Assembly: GCA_031290255.1 (NCBI GenBank)
Contig: JAITNW010000002.1
Coordinates: forward strand, 1 to 33,771
Reading direction: 5' to 3'
DNA: 33,771 nucleotides
Source: Candidatus Nomurabacteria bacterium
GTDB lineage: Bacteria; Patescibacteriota; Saccharimonadia; Saccharimonadales; Saccharimonadaceae
Shown here: positions 14,694 through 22,558 of the stretch, piece by piece
Position numbering within the stretch: the first letter of the stretch is position 1
How the letters are laid out: the number at the start of each line of letters is the position of its first letter
Program-made: the position numbers and the translations under genes
Notes under the pieces: generated by a model
Databases searched by the model: none
What the model was told of the DNA's origin: nothing
Seen by the model: only the letters and a program-made list of their open reading frames with translations

Positions 14694-14918
14694 ATGGCAA
14701 ACGAAAACATCGAACAATTCACCATCCCCCAAGAAGCAGATTACAATATAGATGACGCGTACGAGTATTATGGGAACGAGAAGCAGTATGATGGGACTCA
14801 GATCCCAGAAGAAACGCTCAGCAAAGACACAAAAGAGAGCATAGATAGGATAAAGAAGAGGGAAGTGAAGCTAGGTATGAAGGGCCTACGTGCCGCGATG
14901 TTTAGCGACGCCGCCTAA
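14694..14918 (+). CDS. Acidic 74-aa protein of unknown function
   Basis: Not recognised. The first half is acidic and Tyr-rich (DYNIDDAYEYYGNEKQYDG), and the second half is a probable charged helix (KESIDRIKKREVKLGMKGLRAAM). There is no signal peptide, membrane segment or cysteine. It has its own strong promoter, a long leader with an AGGAAA Shine-Dalgarno site, and a terminator about 100 bases after its stop, so it forms its own transcription unit. It sits between the composite repeat and the surface-protein operon. It could be a regulator, an antitoxin-like protein or a structural peptide; nothing in the sequence decides this. Confidence 0.7.
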   Translation: MANENIEQFTIPQEADYNIDDAYEYYGNEKQYDGTQIPEETLSKDTKESIDRIKKREVKLGMKGLRAAMFSDAA

Positions 14919-15015
14919 AGAAAGGAAAAACATATAAGATAAACATTAGCAAAATAAAACTAAAACGGAGAACATCCAATGTAAAATAACAGATCAAATA
15001 TATCACACGAAGTAT

Positions 15016-15042
15016 AAAAACCGAACCAAGTGTTCGGTTTTT
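15016..15042 (+). terminator. Intrinsic terminator after the 74-aa gene
   Basis: AAAAACCGAA and TTCGGTTTTT form a perfect 10-bp stem with a 7-base loop, ending in a T run on the plus strand. The stretch 14919-15128 otherwise holds only a stray Shine-Dalgarno followed by ATG TAA (14979-14984) and the next promoter. Confidence 0.85.
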
Positions 15043-15063
15043 ATATTACCCTCAAAATGAGAC

Positions 15064-15093
15064 TTGACAAACCCAAACCGTTAATGCTAGCAT
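15064..15093 (+). promoter_or_regulatory. Promoter of the surface-protein operon
   Basis: TTGACA, 18 bases ending in TGC, then TAGCAT (extended -10). Predicted start is near 15100, about 29 bases before the ATG of the 605-aa protein. Confidence 0.7.
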
Positions 15094-15128
15094 GAGTTAA
15101 AAGGTCAAACATAAACAAGAAAAATCAA

Positions 15129-16946
15129 ATGAATCCCGAAAACCTAAACAACACAGAAAGCCAAGAGCGAGAACACGCTCATGAAGAGAACCTCAAGTTT
15201 ATCGAGGATTCTCCTGCCATCCCACTTTTACTAAAAATGAACATCGCGCCCATAGATATATATTCTATGGACGAAAATACCTTGAATGACCTAAGAAAAC
15301 GACTTGAAGATCAGCTAACGAACCCAACGACAAACGAAGCTAGTAGCAACGACAACGGAGAAACTCCTCCAGCAAATGACACAGCGGGAAATAGTGATGA
15401 GGGCCCAGCCCTCATCCCGCCCATCCCAATAGCCACTTCAGAAAGTGAAAAGCCACCAGAATCAGAAGCTGGCGATAAAACTAACGAAGAAGCAACGGGT
15501 GAAACTCCCGAACCAGCCACAGAGCAAACCGACAACAAACCGGAAAAGAAGAAATTCTGGACTCGTAATAAAAGAATCGGCGCTGCTGTCTTAGCAGTCA
15601 TAGCGTCGGTAGGTATTATTGCCGGTACAGCCGTACTCTTAAAAAGCAACGAAGCAGGCGCAACTGAGAATCCTCCCGGGTACGAACAGATGGATACCGA
15701 AAATTCTCACGAGTTCAAAATCTTTGAAGGTACCGACTACCGTGACCTCTTCTTGAATTCCGAAGGTGATGATTATAATGAGGCCAAGCAAGGCTACCTT
15801 CTCAACCCAAATACGGGACAATGGGAACAGGAAGCTAGCTGGAAATACGATATCTCTCCTCGCGTGCTTGACGACCTAAAAATTGAAAATGATGAGCTAG
15901 GCGCACGCGCCACAATCCTCAATCAACTATCTCGTGAACCAGAGTTTCTCGCCATCGTCGCAAATCGACTGGGCGCCGAAGACAAAGCGCGACTAGGCCT
16001 TGACGGCATCAGTACGGTAGCTGGTATGGAATCCGCACTCGAAAACGAGGACACGCTTAACCATGCCGAACTAGAGATGAAAGACCTTTTTGAAAACAAT
16101 GCCATCGGCGAATTTACCACATTCACTGGCAACGCCACGAACTATTATATGCGCGCCATAAACGAATCAAACATCCAAAACGACGCGAGCAGCATTGAAG
16201 CCGCCCGTACGGCCACGCGCTATTACGACAGCGTCGATGTATTTATTATCCATATGGCAGACGGCTCAGATATTATCTTCGACATCGACTGTCTCAATGT
16301 CATCGTTCCCGTAGAGCCAGGCACTCCAGAAGACGAAGTTGAGCCAGGTACTCCAATCATCACAGAAGAAACCCCAGAAAATCCAGACACAGGTGCAGAA
16401 ACCGGCACCGAAACCGGTGCTGAAACTGGCAATGAAAGTGGCACTGGCGACGAGAGTGGGGGCACAGGCACAGAAACTGGAACTGAGACGGGCAACGAAA
16501 ATGGCACTGGTATCGAGACCGGAACCGAAACGGGCAACGAAGGCGGCACGGAACTCACTCCAAAAAATCCCCAAGACATCGAAGACAATATGCAAGTAGG
16601 CGACGAAAGCAATAACTTCGTAACGCCACTTCCTGCAGGAGAAGAAACGGAACGCCCTGATACATCTACGGATACATATAACCCTGAGACTAATAAATTT
16701 GAAGATTCTAATAGTGAAGTCGAGCGTCCAGCAGAAACTATCGTCAGCGAAGATGGCAGCGGTAGCACCGTAGCAGAAATAATCGACCAAGCCGATCAAA
16801 CGCACGCCGAAGACGTCAATCTAAGCGCAGAAGACCAGGCGGCATCCGAAGCACAGCAGGAAGCCAATGAAAGTGAGATTACTAACACGCCAGAACTAAG
16901 CAACGAAGAAGCTGGCGATTGGTTCGAGAGAGAATTTGGCGGATAA
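15129..16946 (+). CDS. Single-pass membrane protein with Glu/Thr/Gly repeat tract, unknown function (605 aa)
   Basis: Not recognised as a known family. Residues 1-145 are hydrophilic and acidic, ending in a basic KKKFWTRNKR stretch. One membrane helix follows at about 150-172 (IGAAVLAVIASVGIIAGTAVLL). By the positive-inside rule the N-terminus is cytoplasmic and the remainder faces out. Residues about 175-415 look folded (for example ATILNQLSREPEFLAIVANRLG). Then comes a low-complexity tract of short TGTETG/NESGTG units (about 420-475) and a further acidic, likely disordered tail. The tract resembles wall-spanning or stalk regions of surface proteins, which is an inference. The LPQTG protein follows after 28 bases, so they are probably co-transcribed. 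Confidence 0.88.
   Translation: MNPENLNNTESQEREHAHEENLKFIEDSPAIPLLLKMNIAPIDIYSMDENTLNDLRKRLEDQLTNPTTNEASSNDNGETPPANDTAGNSDEGPALIPPIPIATSESEKPPESEAGDKTNEEATGETPEPATEQTDNKPEKKKFWTRNKRIGAAVLAVIASVGIIAGTAVLLKSNEAGATENPPGYEQMDTENSHEFKIFEGTDYRDLFLNSEGDDYNEAKQGYLLNPNTGQWEQEASWKYDISPRVLDDLKIENDELGARATILNQLSREPEFLAIVANRLGAEDKARLGLDGISTVAGMESALENEDTLNHAELEMKDLFENNAIGEFTTFTGNATNYYMRAINESNIQNDASSIEAARTATRYYDSVDVFIIHMADGSDIIFDIDCLNVIVPVEPGTPEDEVEPGTPIITEETPENPDTGAETGTETGAETGNESGTGDESGGTGTETGTETGNENGTGIETGTETGNEGGTELTPKNPQDIEDNMQVGDESNNFVTPLPAGEETERPDTSTDTYNPETNKFEDSNSEVERPAETIVSEDGSGSTVAEIIDQADQTHAEDVNLSAEDQAASEAQQEANESEITNTPELSNEEAGDWFEREFGG
16386..16553 (+). repeat. In-frame low-complexity repeat coding for Thr/Gly/Glu units
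   Basis: Short repeats such as GGCACCGAAACCGGT and ACTGGCAACGAA encode TGTETG, AETG, NESG and NENG units inside the 605-aa protein. Synonymous codons vary between units, so the repeat is kept at protein level more than at DNA level. Repeat number may vary between strains. Confidence 0.75.
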
Positions 16947-16974
16947 TTATTAGAAAGGGAAGATAGGAGAAAAA

Positions 16975-18204
16975 ATGAAAACAAACACAAAACTAAAACT
17001 TAATAAGCTGATTATGCCGGCACTTGCGCTGCTGTCTTTAGCCTCGTTTCTGCCAGCCTATACAGCTTTAGCTTGGGGCCCAGATCGCCCGACCTTCACG
17101 ATGGAGAAGCCAGCTTCTTATCCTACGTTCAACTCCATCACGAATAATCCAGTGCTGGGTGACGAGCGTAACTTTGTGCGTGTTGCCGAAAAGGGCGCTG
17201 GCGTTGCGTTCTCTGACGAAATACAAATCAAGCCAGGCAAGGAATACGAAGTCTATATTGGTTATCATAATAATGCTGCGGCAAACCTTAATTCTTCTGG
17301 AGTAGGTATCGCCCAACAAGTCAGGCTATCCTCACAATTTCCAACTAAAGTCAGTCCTAGCCAAAAAGGCACAGTGAGCGCTATTATTTCTGCCAGCAAT
17401 ACAAACCCGCTTGAGGTTTGGGATGAAGCATACTTTACGGCGCTAGAGGAAATATCGCTACACTATAAAGAAGGCTCTGCCAAAATCTATAACAGTTTTT
17501 CTTCCAATGGCTCAGTACTTCCGGAGACTCTATTTAGCCAGACGGGTACTTATCTTGGTGCGAATACACTGGATGGAAGATTGCCTGGCTGTGGCGAATT
17601 CTCTGGACACGTAATTTACACCTTAGTTGCGGAAGCTCCTGCTGCTAAAATCCAAAAAACCGTATCTCTCGATGGAAAAACCTTCACCGAAAACGTCAAA
17701 GCTAAAATAGGCGATGAGGTAACTTTCAAAGTTGTCTTTGAAAATACTGGCAATACTAACATATCAAATGTAACATTCCACGATAAATTCCCAACTGGCC
17801 TTAGTTTAGTACCAGGCAGTACATATCTGTATAACGACGAACACCCTGATGGCGAACTTCTGACTGACCTAATTGATAAGAATGGTTACAATACCGGACT
17901 TTATGGCCCAAAAACCAAAGCCACTATCACCTATAAAGCAAAAATTACTAAAGACGCTTTGAGCTCCGAAAGCTGCACAGCGAATCTCGTAAATACTATG
18001 TACGCAGATCATGAGGGTGGCGAAATCTCTGACGGGGCTACCATTATACTTGACGAAGAGTGTATCCCATCTGAACTTCCTCAGACTGGCCCTGGCGAAA
18101 TCGCCCTAGCAGTAGTAGCAATTCTCTGTATCGGCGTAGGTGGCACCTACTGGTATCGCAGCCGCAAAGCCATCAAGAAGATCACCCACGATATCGAAGG
18201 CTAA
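16975..18204 (+). CDS. LPXTG-type wall-anchored surface protein with a DUF11-like domain
   Basis: A secreted protein probably attached to the cell wall by sortase. A signal peptide covers about residues 1-33 (basic start, hydrophobic core, ALA before WGPDR). The next 190 residues are an unrecognised extracellular domain. At about 225-335 lies a DUF11-like beta-sandwich (VSLDGKTFTENVKAKIGDEVTFKVVFENTG is its typical start, quoted here in part: GDEVTFKVVFENTGNTNISN). The C-terminus has the sorting signal LPQTG at 368-372, a hydrophobic helix and a basic tail. The first domain contains GCGEFSGHVIY and a later CTANL and EEC, so disulfides are possible. A strong AGGAG site precedes the ATG. No sortase gene is in the window. 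Confidence 0.9.
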   Translation: MKTNTKLKLNKLIMPALALLSLASFLPAYTALAWGPDRPTFTMEKPASYPTFNSITNNPVLGDERNFVRVAEKGAGVAFSDEIQIKPGKEYEVYIGYHNNAAANLNSSGVGIAQQVRLSSQFPTKVSPSQKGTVSAIISASNTNPLEVWDEAYFTALEEISLHYKEGSAKIYNSFSSNGSVLPETLFSQTGTYLGANTLDGRLPGCGEFSGHVIYTLVAEAPAAKIQKTVSLDGKTFTENVKAKIGDEVTFKVVFENTGNTNISNVTFHDKFPTGLSLVPGSTYLYNDEHPDGELLTDLIDKNGYNTGLYGPKTKATITYKAKITKDALSSESCTANLVNTMYADHEGGEISDGATIILDEECIPSELPQTGPGEIALAVVAILCIGVGGTYWYRSRKAIKKITHDIEG

Positions 18205-18207
18205 ATA

Positions 18208-19359
18208 ATGCCCACGCTTACTATTATCCATACGGGTAAACCCGAACGTACGCTTGATGAGCTGGTGGATTACGGCGAACGTATGGGAATCAATGTTGAG
18301 GTCGTCCGTATTAGCGACGACCTCATTGCTTCAGGTGCGATAGAAGAATTTGGCGACGGCATCTTGTGGCGACTTTCAGATATCGACATAGGAGGCGCCG
18401 CTGCGTTTTATAGTGCCATAGAGGATAAAGAAACCATCAACCCAGCCTTGTATAAATTTCCCCAACTCGCAGATAAATTCTTCCAGCAAAGCATGCTTCG
18501 CTATTCCAGTCTCCGCAATCACTATATAGATACGCTACGCGTCAACGGCGCTTGGCCAGCTAAAAAGTACGTCGAAGCAGGGAAGTTGCGTTACCCCTTT
18601 GTGGTCAAACCTGCGCGCGGGTACAGCGGCAACGGAGTCAAGCTTATCAAGAGCCCAGCCGACCTCGCAAGCATAAGCAATAATTTTGTCGCCCAATCCT
18701 ACGTGCCAAATACTGGCGAATGGCGAGTATTCGTAGTCGGCGGCGTTGGTATTGGCGCTATGCGCAAGGTGGCCGCCGACGGTCAGCCGTTCAACTTTGT
18801 TACGAGTGATGCACACATTTTTTGTGAAGACGACCCCGAAGTCTTATCAGAGTTGAATAAAATAGCGTGTCGAGCTGCATCATTTTTTAGCCTCGGCTGT
18901 ACCGGCGTAGACATCGTGCGAAACAAAAACACAGGTGAGTACAAAATTTTTGAAGTCAACCTATCTCCCGGATGGCAAAACGGTTGGGACACCGTAACTG
19001 GCGAAAGCGTACCCAAAGAAGTCATGTCATGGTATCAAGAACGCTGGAATCTTGACCCCAATAACTCAATTGACGCTCTCCGTAATTACCTGAACAATAG
19101 AATTACTCGACTTACGCCCAACACCCAAGAAAAAGTCAAAGCCATTATGAGTGGCAATCTCTCAGAAGACGTAAAGAACAATCTGTCGGAGCATAAAGCC
19201 AAAATCGAACTTCACCACAAAATCAGCCCACTAGGCAATTTCCTAGTAGACTCCCGCAGCCACACCAAATCAGGCCTAAGCACCGCCCACAACCTCGAAG
19301 ATTGCGCCGAAACCACCGCCACCTACATCAAAATCTGCGAATTACTAGGTAACGCTTGA
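18208..19359 (+). CDS. ATP-grasp ligase, RimK-like, unknown substrate
   Basis: ATP-grasp enzymes join a carboxylate to an amine or thiol through an acyl phosphate. The 383-residue protein has the ATP-binding lysine and glycine loop KPARGYSGNGVKLI (about 133-146), the strand EWRVFVVGG (about 171-179) and the magnesium-binding end FEVNLSPGWQNG (about 247-258), which is most like RimK and related amino-acid ligases. The first 110 residues are the variable N-terminal domain. It starts three bases after the stop of the surface-protein gene and so belongs to that operon. The substrate is unknown; a wall peptide, a surface protein tail or a small peptide are all possible. Its last codons overlap the rplU promoter. 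Confidence 0.8.
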   Translation: MPTLTIIHTGKPERTLDELVDYGERMGINVEVVRISDDLIASGAIEEFGDGILWRLSDIDIGGAAAFYSAIEDKETINPALYKFPQLADKFFQQSMLRYSSLRNHYIDTLRVNGAWPAKKYVEAGKLRYPFVVKPARGYSGNGVKLIKSPADLASISNNFVAQSYVPNTGEWRVFVVGGVGIGAMRKVAADGQPFNFVTSDAHIFCEDDPEVLSELNKIACRAASFFSLGCTGVDIVRNKNTGEYKIFEVNLSPGWQNGWDTVTGESVPKEVMSWYQERWNLDPNNSIDALRNYLNNRITRLTPNTQEKVKAIMSGNLSEDVKNNLSEHKAKIELHHKISPLGNFLVDSRSHTKSGLSTAHNLEDCAETTATYIKICELLGNA

Positions 19360-19384
19360 AAACTGATTGAAAATTTGCTATAAT
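19356..19384 (+). promoter_or_regulatory. Promoter of rplU-uppS
   Basis: TTGAAA, 17 bases ending in TTTGC, then TATAAT (extended -10). The -35 overlaps the stop of the ATP-grasp gene. A 20-base leader with AAAGGAAA precedes rplU. Confidence 0.8.
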
Positions 19385-19410
19385 AGCGTGAGTAAAAATA
19401 AAGGAAATTT

Positions 19411-19719
19411 ATGAAAAAAGCAGTCATAAAGATTGGCGGCAAGCAATATCTAGTCGCCGAGAATGAGACCCTACGGGTGGACCTCCTCCCGGAAGGCACT
19501 AAAGAGCTCGCTTTAGACGCTTTACTCGTAATTGACGGCGATAAGACTACGGTCGGCACGCCTACAGTTAAGGGAGTGAAGGTTACAGCGAAGCTTACGG
19601 AGGCAAAAATTGCCGGCGAGAAAATCCGCGTAATCCGCTACAAGTCCAAGAAGCGCGTGCACAAAGAAACTGGTCACCGCCAAAAATACTCCCTCATAGA
19701 AATCACAAGCATTAAATAA
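19411..19719 (+). CDS. rplU: 50S ribosomal protein L21
   Basis: L21 is a large-subunit protein that binds 23S rRNA. The 102 residues match the family's usual length. The start MKKAVIKIGGKQYLVAENETLRVD and the C-terminal segment YKSKKRVHKETGHRQKYSLIEI are diagnostic (each quoted only in part as IKIGGKQYLV and GHRQKYSLIEI). It has its own promoter and a clear AAGGAAA site. uppS starts immediately after its stop. Its usual partner rpmA is not adjacent but lies 4.3 kb away on the other strand. Confidence 0.97.
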   Translation: MKKAVIKIGGKQYLVAENETLRVDLLPEGTKELALDALLVIDGDKTTVGTPTVKGVKVTAKLTEAKIAGEKIRVIRYKSKKRVHKETGHRQKYSLIEITSIK

Positions 19720-20391
19720 ATGGCAGACGGCATACCTACTCATCTGGGCTTCATCGTAGATGGTAATCGTCGTTGGGCAAAAGAACGTGGCCTGCCAACA
19801 CTTGAAGGACACAGAAAAGGTATGGATCTTGTAGAGAAGGTGGCAGAAAAATGCTTCAAAGCTGGCGTCAGACACGCCAGCTTCTATGTTTTTTCCACCG
19901 AAAACTGGGAGCGCAGTACAGAAGAGGTCAGTTATTTGATGAAAATGGTCACCGCAAGCGTCAAGCGCCTAGTCAAACGTTGTTTGAAAAACGACGTGAA
20001 GCTAATTATATTAGGCAGCCGCAACCGGCTGGATGAAGAAATTATTGACGCAATTAAAATGGCAGAGTCTGATACTGTGGAGTGCCAAGGTGGCACACTC
20101 GGCCTATGTTTCAACTACGGCGGTCGCCAAGAGATTATCGATGCAGCTAACGCAGTAGAGGGCAAAATAACAGAGGAAAAACTTAGCTCTGCACTTTATC
20201 ATCCAGAAATCCCAGACCTCGATATGATTGTGCGGACTTCTGGCGAACAGCGTATCAGTGGGTTTATGCTTTGGCGCGCCGCCTATTCAGAATTGCTTTT
20301 CGTTAACAAGTATTGGCCTGAAATTACCATGCCAGATATTAACAGCATCTTAAAAGAATACGCTCGCCGAAATCGTCGTTTCGGAAAATAG
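19720..20391 (+). CDS. uppS: Isoprenyl (undecaprenyl) diphosphate synthase
   Basis: The cis-prenyltransferase that makes the lipid carrier for peptidoglycan and wall glycans. The 223-residue protein carries the catalytic Asp in FIVDGNRRWAKERG (residues about 10-23), the substrate segment FYVFSTENWERS and the C-terminal RTSGEQRISGFMLWRAAYSEL, which contains the conserved Arg and Ser/Glu residues. It is directly coupled to rplU (no spacer after its TAA). In many bacteria uppS is followed by cdsA, dxr and rseP; here only rseP follows, from its own -10 box. Confidence 0.95.
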   Translation: MADGIPTHLGFIVDGNRRWAKERGLPTLEGHRKGMDLVEKVAEKCFKAGVRHASFYVFSTENWERSTEEVSYLMKMVTASVKRLVKRCLKNDVKLIILGSRNRLDEEIIDAIKMAESDTVECQGGTLGLCFNYGGRQEIIDAANAVEGKITEEKLSSALYHPEIPDLDMIVRTSGEQRISGFMLWRAAYSELLFVNKYWPEITMPDINSILKEYARRNRRFGK

Positions 20392-20397
20392 TAATTG

Positions 20398-20406
20398 TGC
20401 TAAAAT
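20398..20406 (+). promoter_or_regulatory. Extended -10 promoter of rseP
   Basis: TGCTAAAAT ending eight bases before the rseP ATG. No clear -35. A leaderless or nearly leaderless transcript is predicted. Confidence 0.5.
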
Positions 20407-20414
20407 AAGTAGCA

Positions 20415-21656
20415 ATGGAACTAATATTTGGAATTATAGTCGGTTTGGTCGTTTTGATGTTACTCGTATTAGTCCACGAGCTGGGTCACTTTATCGTCGC
20501 AAGACGTAACGGTGTAGAAGTAACTGAGTTTGCCATTGGTTTTCCCCCGCGCGCCGTAGCTTGGCGCAAAGTCAACGGAAAATGGTGCCGCCTCAAGAAA
20601 TCCGAATGGGAAAATCCTCCTAGTAAAGATTATGTAGTTTCACTAAACTGGTTGCCTATTGGCGGGTTCTGCCAAATGAAAGACGAAAGCGATGCCGCCA
20701 CGAGAAAAGGCAGTTTCGGCCGCGCCAGCTTCTGGCAAAAAACCAAGATTTTATTTGGTGGCGTCACGATGAATTTGATTTTTGCAGCCGTAATCCTCAC
20801 AATACTAGCATTCACCGGTATGCCGCATTTTATCGAAGGGCAATTTGAGGTGCCAAGTGACACTAATATATCAGCTGCGCCAGTGTTAGTCGGCGAAGTT
20901 GAGCCCAGTAGCCCAGCAGAAGTTGCCGGCTTGCAGTCTGGTGACGAGCTTAAAACTATGAAAATCGAAGAGTGCGTAGTGCAAGATTGTCATCCGCAAA
21001 TCAAAGATGAAGTAGAGATAGTAACTCCGCAAGACGTCACGAGCTTTGACGCAAAATATGCAGGCCACCATATTGAACTTATCTACATTCGAGATGGGAA
21101 AGAACATAGCGCCTCGGTGGCTCTGAACGAATCTGGTGGTGACTATATCCTAGGTGTAATTATGAATCAAACCAGCATGCCTATTTATCGTTCCACTTGG
21201 AGTGCGCCGATAGTCGGCGTCGCCACTACAGTCCAGCTCACGGGCGAAACTTTTAGGGGATTAGGCGAGATGGTATGGAATCTGGTCAGCGGGGCAGTGA
21301 TGCAGGTTAATATTGACTCATCCGTAAGAGAAGAAGGCGCAGCGAATATCGAGAAAGCCGGCCAAGCCGTCAGTGGCCCCGTTGGTATTATTGGGGTGCT
21401 CTTTCCCGCCTTTGCTCAAACCGGGCTTACGAACGTTGCATTTCTAGCTGCCATCATTTCCGTATCACTCGCCTGCATGAATATTCTGCCGATTCCTGCC
21501 CTTGATGGTGGACGCTGGCTACTAATTGCCATTTATCGGTTACGCAAGAAAAAACTCACCAAAGCTACTGAAGAAAAAATCGTCAGCCGCGCCTTCATGG
21601 TATTGATCGGTCTTATCATCTTGATTACAGTGTTAGATGTCATGAGGCTATTCTGA
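20415..21656 (+). CDS. rseP: RseP-type intramembrane zinc metalloprotease (site-2 protease)
   Basis: Site-2 proteases cut membrane-spanning segments, for example of anti-sigma factors or leftover signal peptides. The HELGH zinc motif is at residues 21-25 in the first membrane helix and the third zinc ligand is in MNILPIPALDGGRW near residue 360. A PDZ-like domain lies between (about 155-245, GEVEPSSPAEVAGLQSGDEL). Helices near residues 115-135, 330-350 and 390-410 complete the core. Length (413) is normal. Its stop overlaps the next start (TGATG), so it is coupled to the CPBP protease gene. Its substrate is unknown; no anti-sigma factor is seen. Confidence 0.95.
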   Translation: MELIFGIIVGLVVLMLLVLVHELGHFIVARRNGVEVTEFAIGFPPRAVAWRKVNGKWCRLKKSEWENPPSKDYVVSLNWLPIGGFCQMKDESDAATRKGSFGRASFWQKTKILFGGVTMNLIFAAVILTILAFTGMPHFIEGQFEVPSDTNISAAPVLVGEVEPSSPAEVAGLQSGDELKTMKIEECVVQDCHPQIKDEVEIVTPQDVTSFDAKYAGHHIELIYIRDGKEHSASVALNESGGDYILGVIMNQTSMPIYRSTWSAPIVGVATTVQLTGETFRGLGEMVWNLVSGAVMQVNIDSSVREEGAANIEKAGQAVSGPVGIIGVLFPAFAQTGLTNVAFLAAIISVSLACMNILPIPALDGGRWLLIAIYRLRKKKLTKATEEKIVSRAFMVLIGLIILITVLDVMRLF

Positions 21657-22423
21657 TGAAAAAAGACCTATCAATCCAGAAGAACACAAAACCAATTAAC
21701 AAAAAAACTAATCCCAAACTTACATGGAAAACTTTCAGCTGGGCTTTGCTTATGCTACTTTGGGTTGCGATTGCCTTAATCGCTAGCCAGTTTGTAGTTA
21801 GCTTTATTCTAGTTTCATTGCTCGGCGTCGAGACGGTTGTTCAGCCCGTCTGGAGTACGCTTTATTCTGCATTAGTATATATCTTATGTCTTTTCTTAGT
21901 CATATTTATCCCCTGGAAGCTCTTAAAAATGAAGACTAATCGCGACGAGCTTGGCCTGACTGGCCTACCAACCTGGACTGACATTGGGCTAGCGCCAATA
22001 GGATTTATAGTGTATTTCATCCTTTCAATGGTCGTTGTTGCACTAATCATGGCCATCCTTCCTAACGTCAACTGGGATCAAGCCCAAGATGTCGGCTTCC
22101 AGAATTTAATTTATGATACTGATAAGATCTTAGCCTTCGTCGCCCTAGTGATACTTGCGCCAATAGCAGAAGAGATTATTTTTCGTGGCTGGCTCTACGG
22201 CAAAATCCGTTCCAAAATGCCCGCTTGGCTGAGCATCCTATTAGTATCTATTTTATTTGGCGTAATGCATGGCCAATGGAATGTCGCCGTCAATGTCTTC
22301 TGCATGAGCGTAGTAATGTGCCTCCTCCGCGAAATCACCGGCACAATCTGGAGCAGTATTATGTTACACATGCTAAAAAACGGCGTCGCCTTCTACTTCC
22401 TCTTCATCAACCCAATGCTATAG
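21656..22423 (+). CDS. CPBP-family intramembrane metalloprotease
   Basis: Members (CAAX prenyl protease 2-like, also called Abi) are membrane glutamic/metallo proteases with roles in peptide processing or immunity. The 255-residue protein has a basic N-terminal tail, several membrane helices (about 28-55, 65-88, 110-138, 160-168, 190-205, 220-245), the motif EEIIFRGWLYG near 170 and the histidine motif FGVMHGQWN near 205. The start overlaps the rseP stop, so two intramembrane proteases are translated together. A family A repeat begins 16 bases after its stop. Confidence 0.88.
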   Translation: MKKDLSIQKNTKPINKKTNPKLTWKTFSWALLMLLWVAIALIASQFVVSFILVSLLGVETVVQPVWSTLYSALVYILCLFLVIFIPWKLLKMKTNRDELGLTGLPTWTDIGLAPIGFIVYFILSMVVVALIMAILPNVNWDQAQDVGFQNLIYDTDKILAFVALVILAPIAEEIIFRGWLYGKIRSKMPAWLSILLVSILFGVMHGQWNVAVNVFCMSVVMCLLREITGTIWSSIMLHMLKNGVAFYFLFINPML

Positions 22424-22438
22424 TCAGATAGCGTATGC

Positions 22439-22520
22439 GCGGGTGGTGAGGTCTAGGGGCATCCCCGCAAAAAGAATTTCTTAAATTTTTTTGTGGGGAG
22501 AAGACCTCGACAGGACCCGC
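22439..22520 (+). repeat. Family A hairpin repeat upstream of mutM
   Basis: An 82-base near-palindrome: GCGGGT, GAGGTCTAGGGGC, CCCCGCAAAAA, TTTTTGTGGGG, AGACCTC, GACAGGACCCGC. In this orientation the inner stem has a G-T pair; in the 30505 copy the same pair is A-T. It fills most of the 135 bases between the CPBP gene and mutM. Confidence 0.9.
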
Positions 22521-22543
22521 CCCAATAAGCTTTCTACCAAAAA

Positions 22544-22552
22544 TGATATAAT
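22544..22552 (+). promoter_or_regulatory. Extended -10 promoter of mutM
   Basis: TGATATAAT ends six bases before the mutM ATG, predicting a leaderless mRNA. Confidence 0.65.
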
Positions 22553-22558
22553 AGATCT

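Noticed and set aside
16223-16805. Two long minus-strand ORFs (16223-16768, 16266-16805) opposite the 605-aa protein
   Set aside because: They arise from the Thr/Gly/Glu repeat read backwards, have Ser/Val/Pro-repeat composition and no start signals; the plus-strand frame continues across them.
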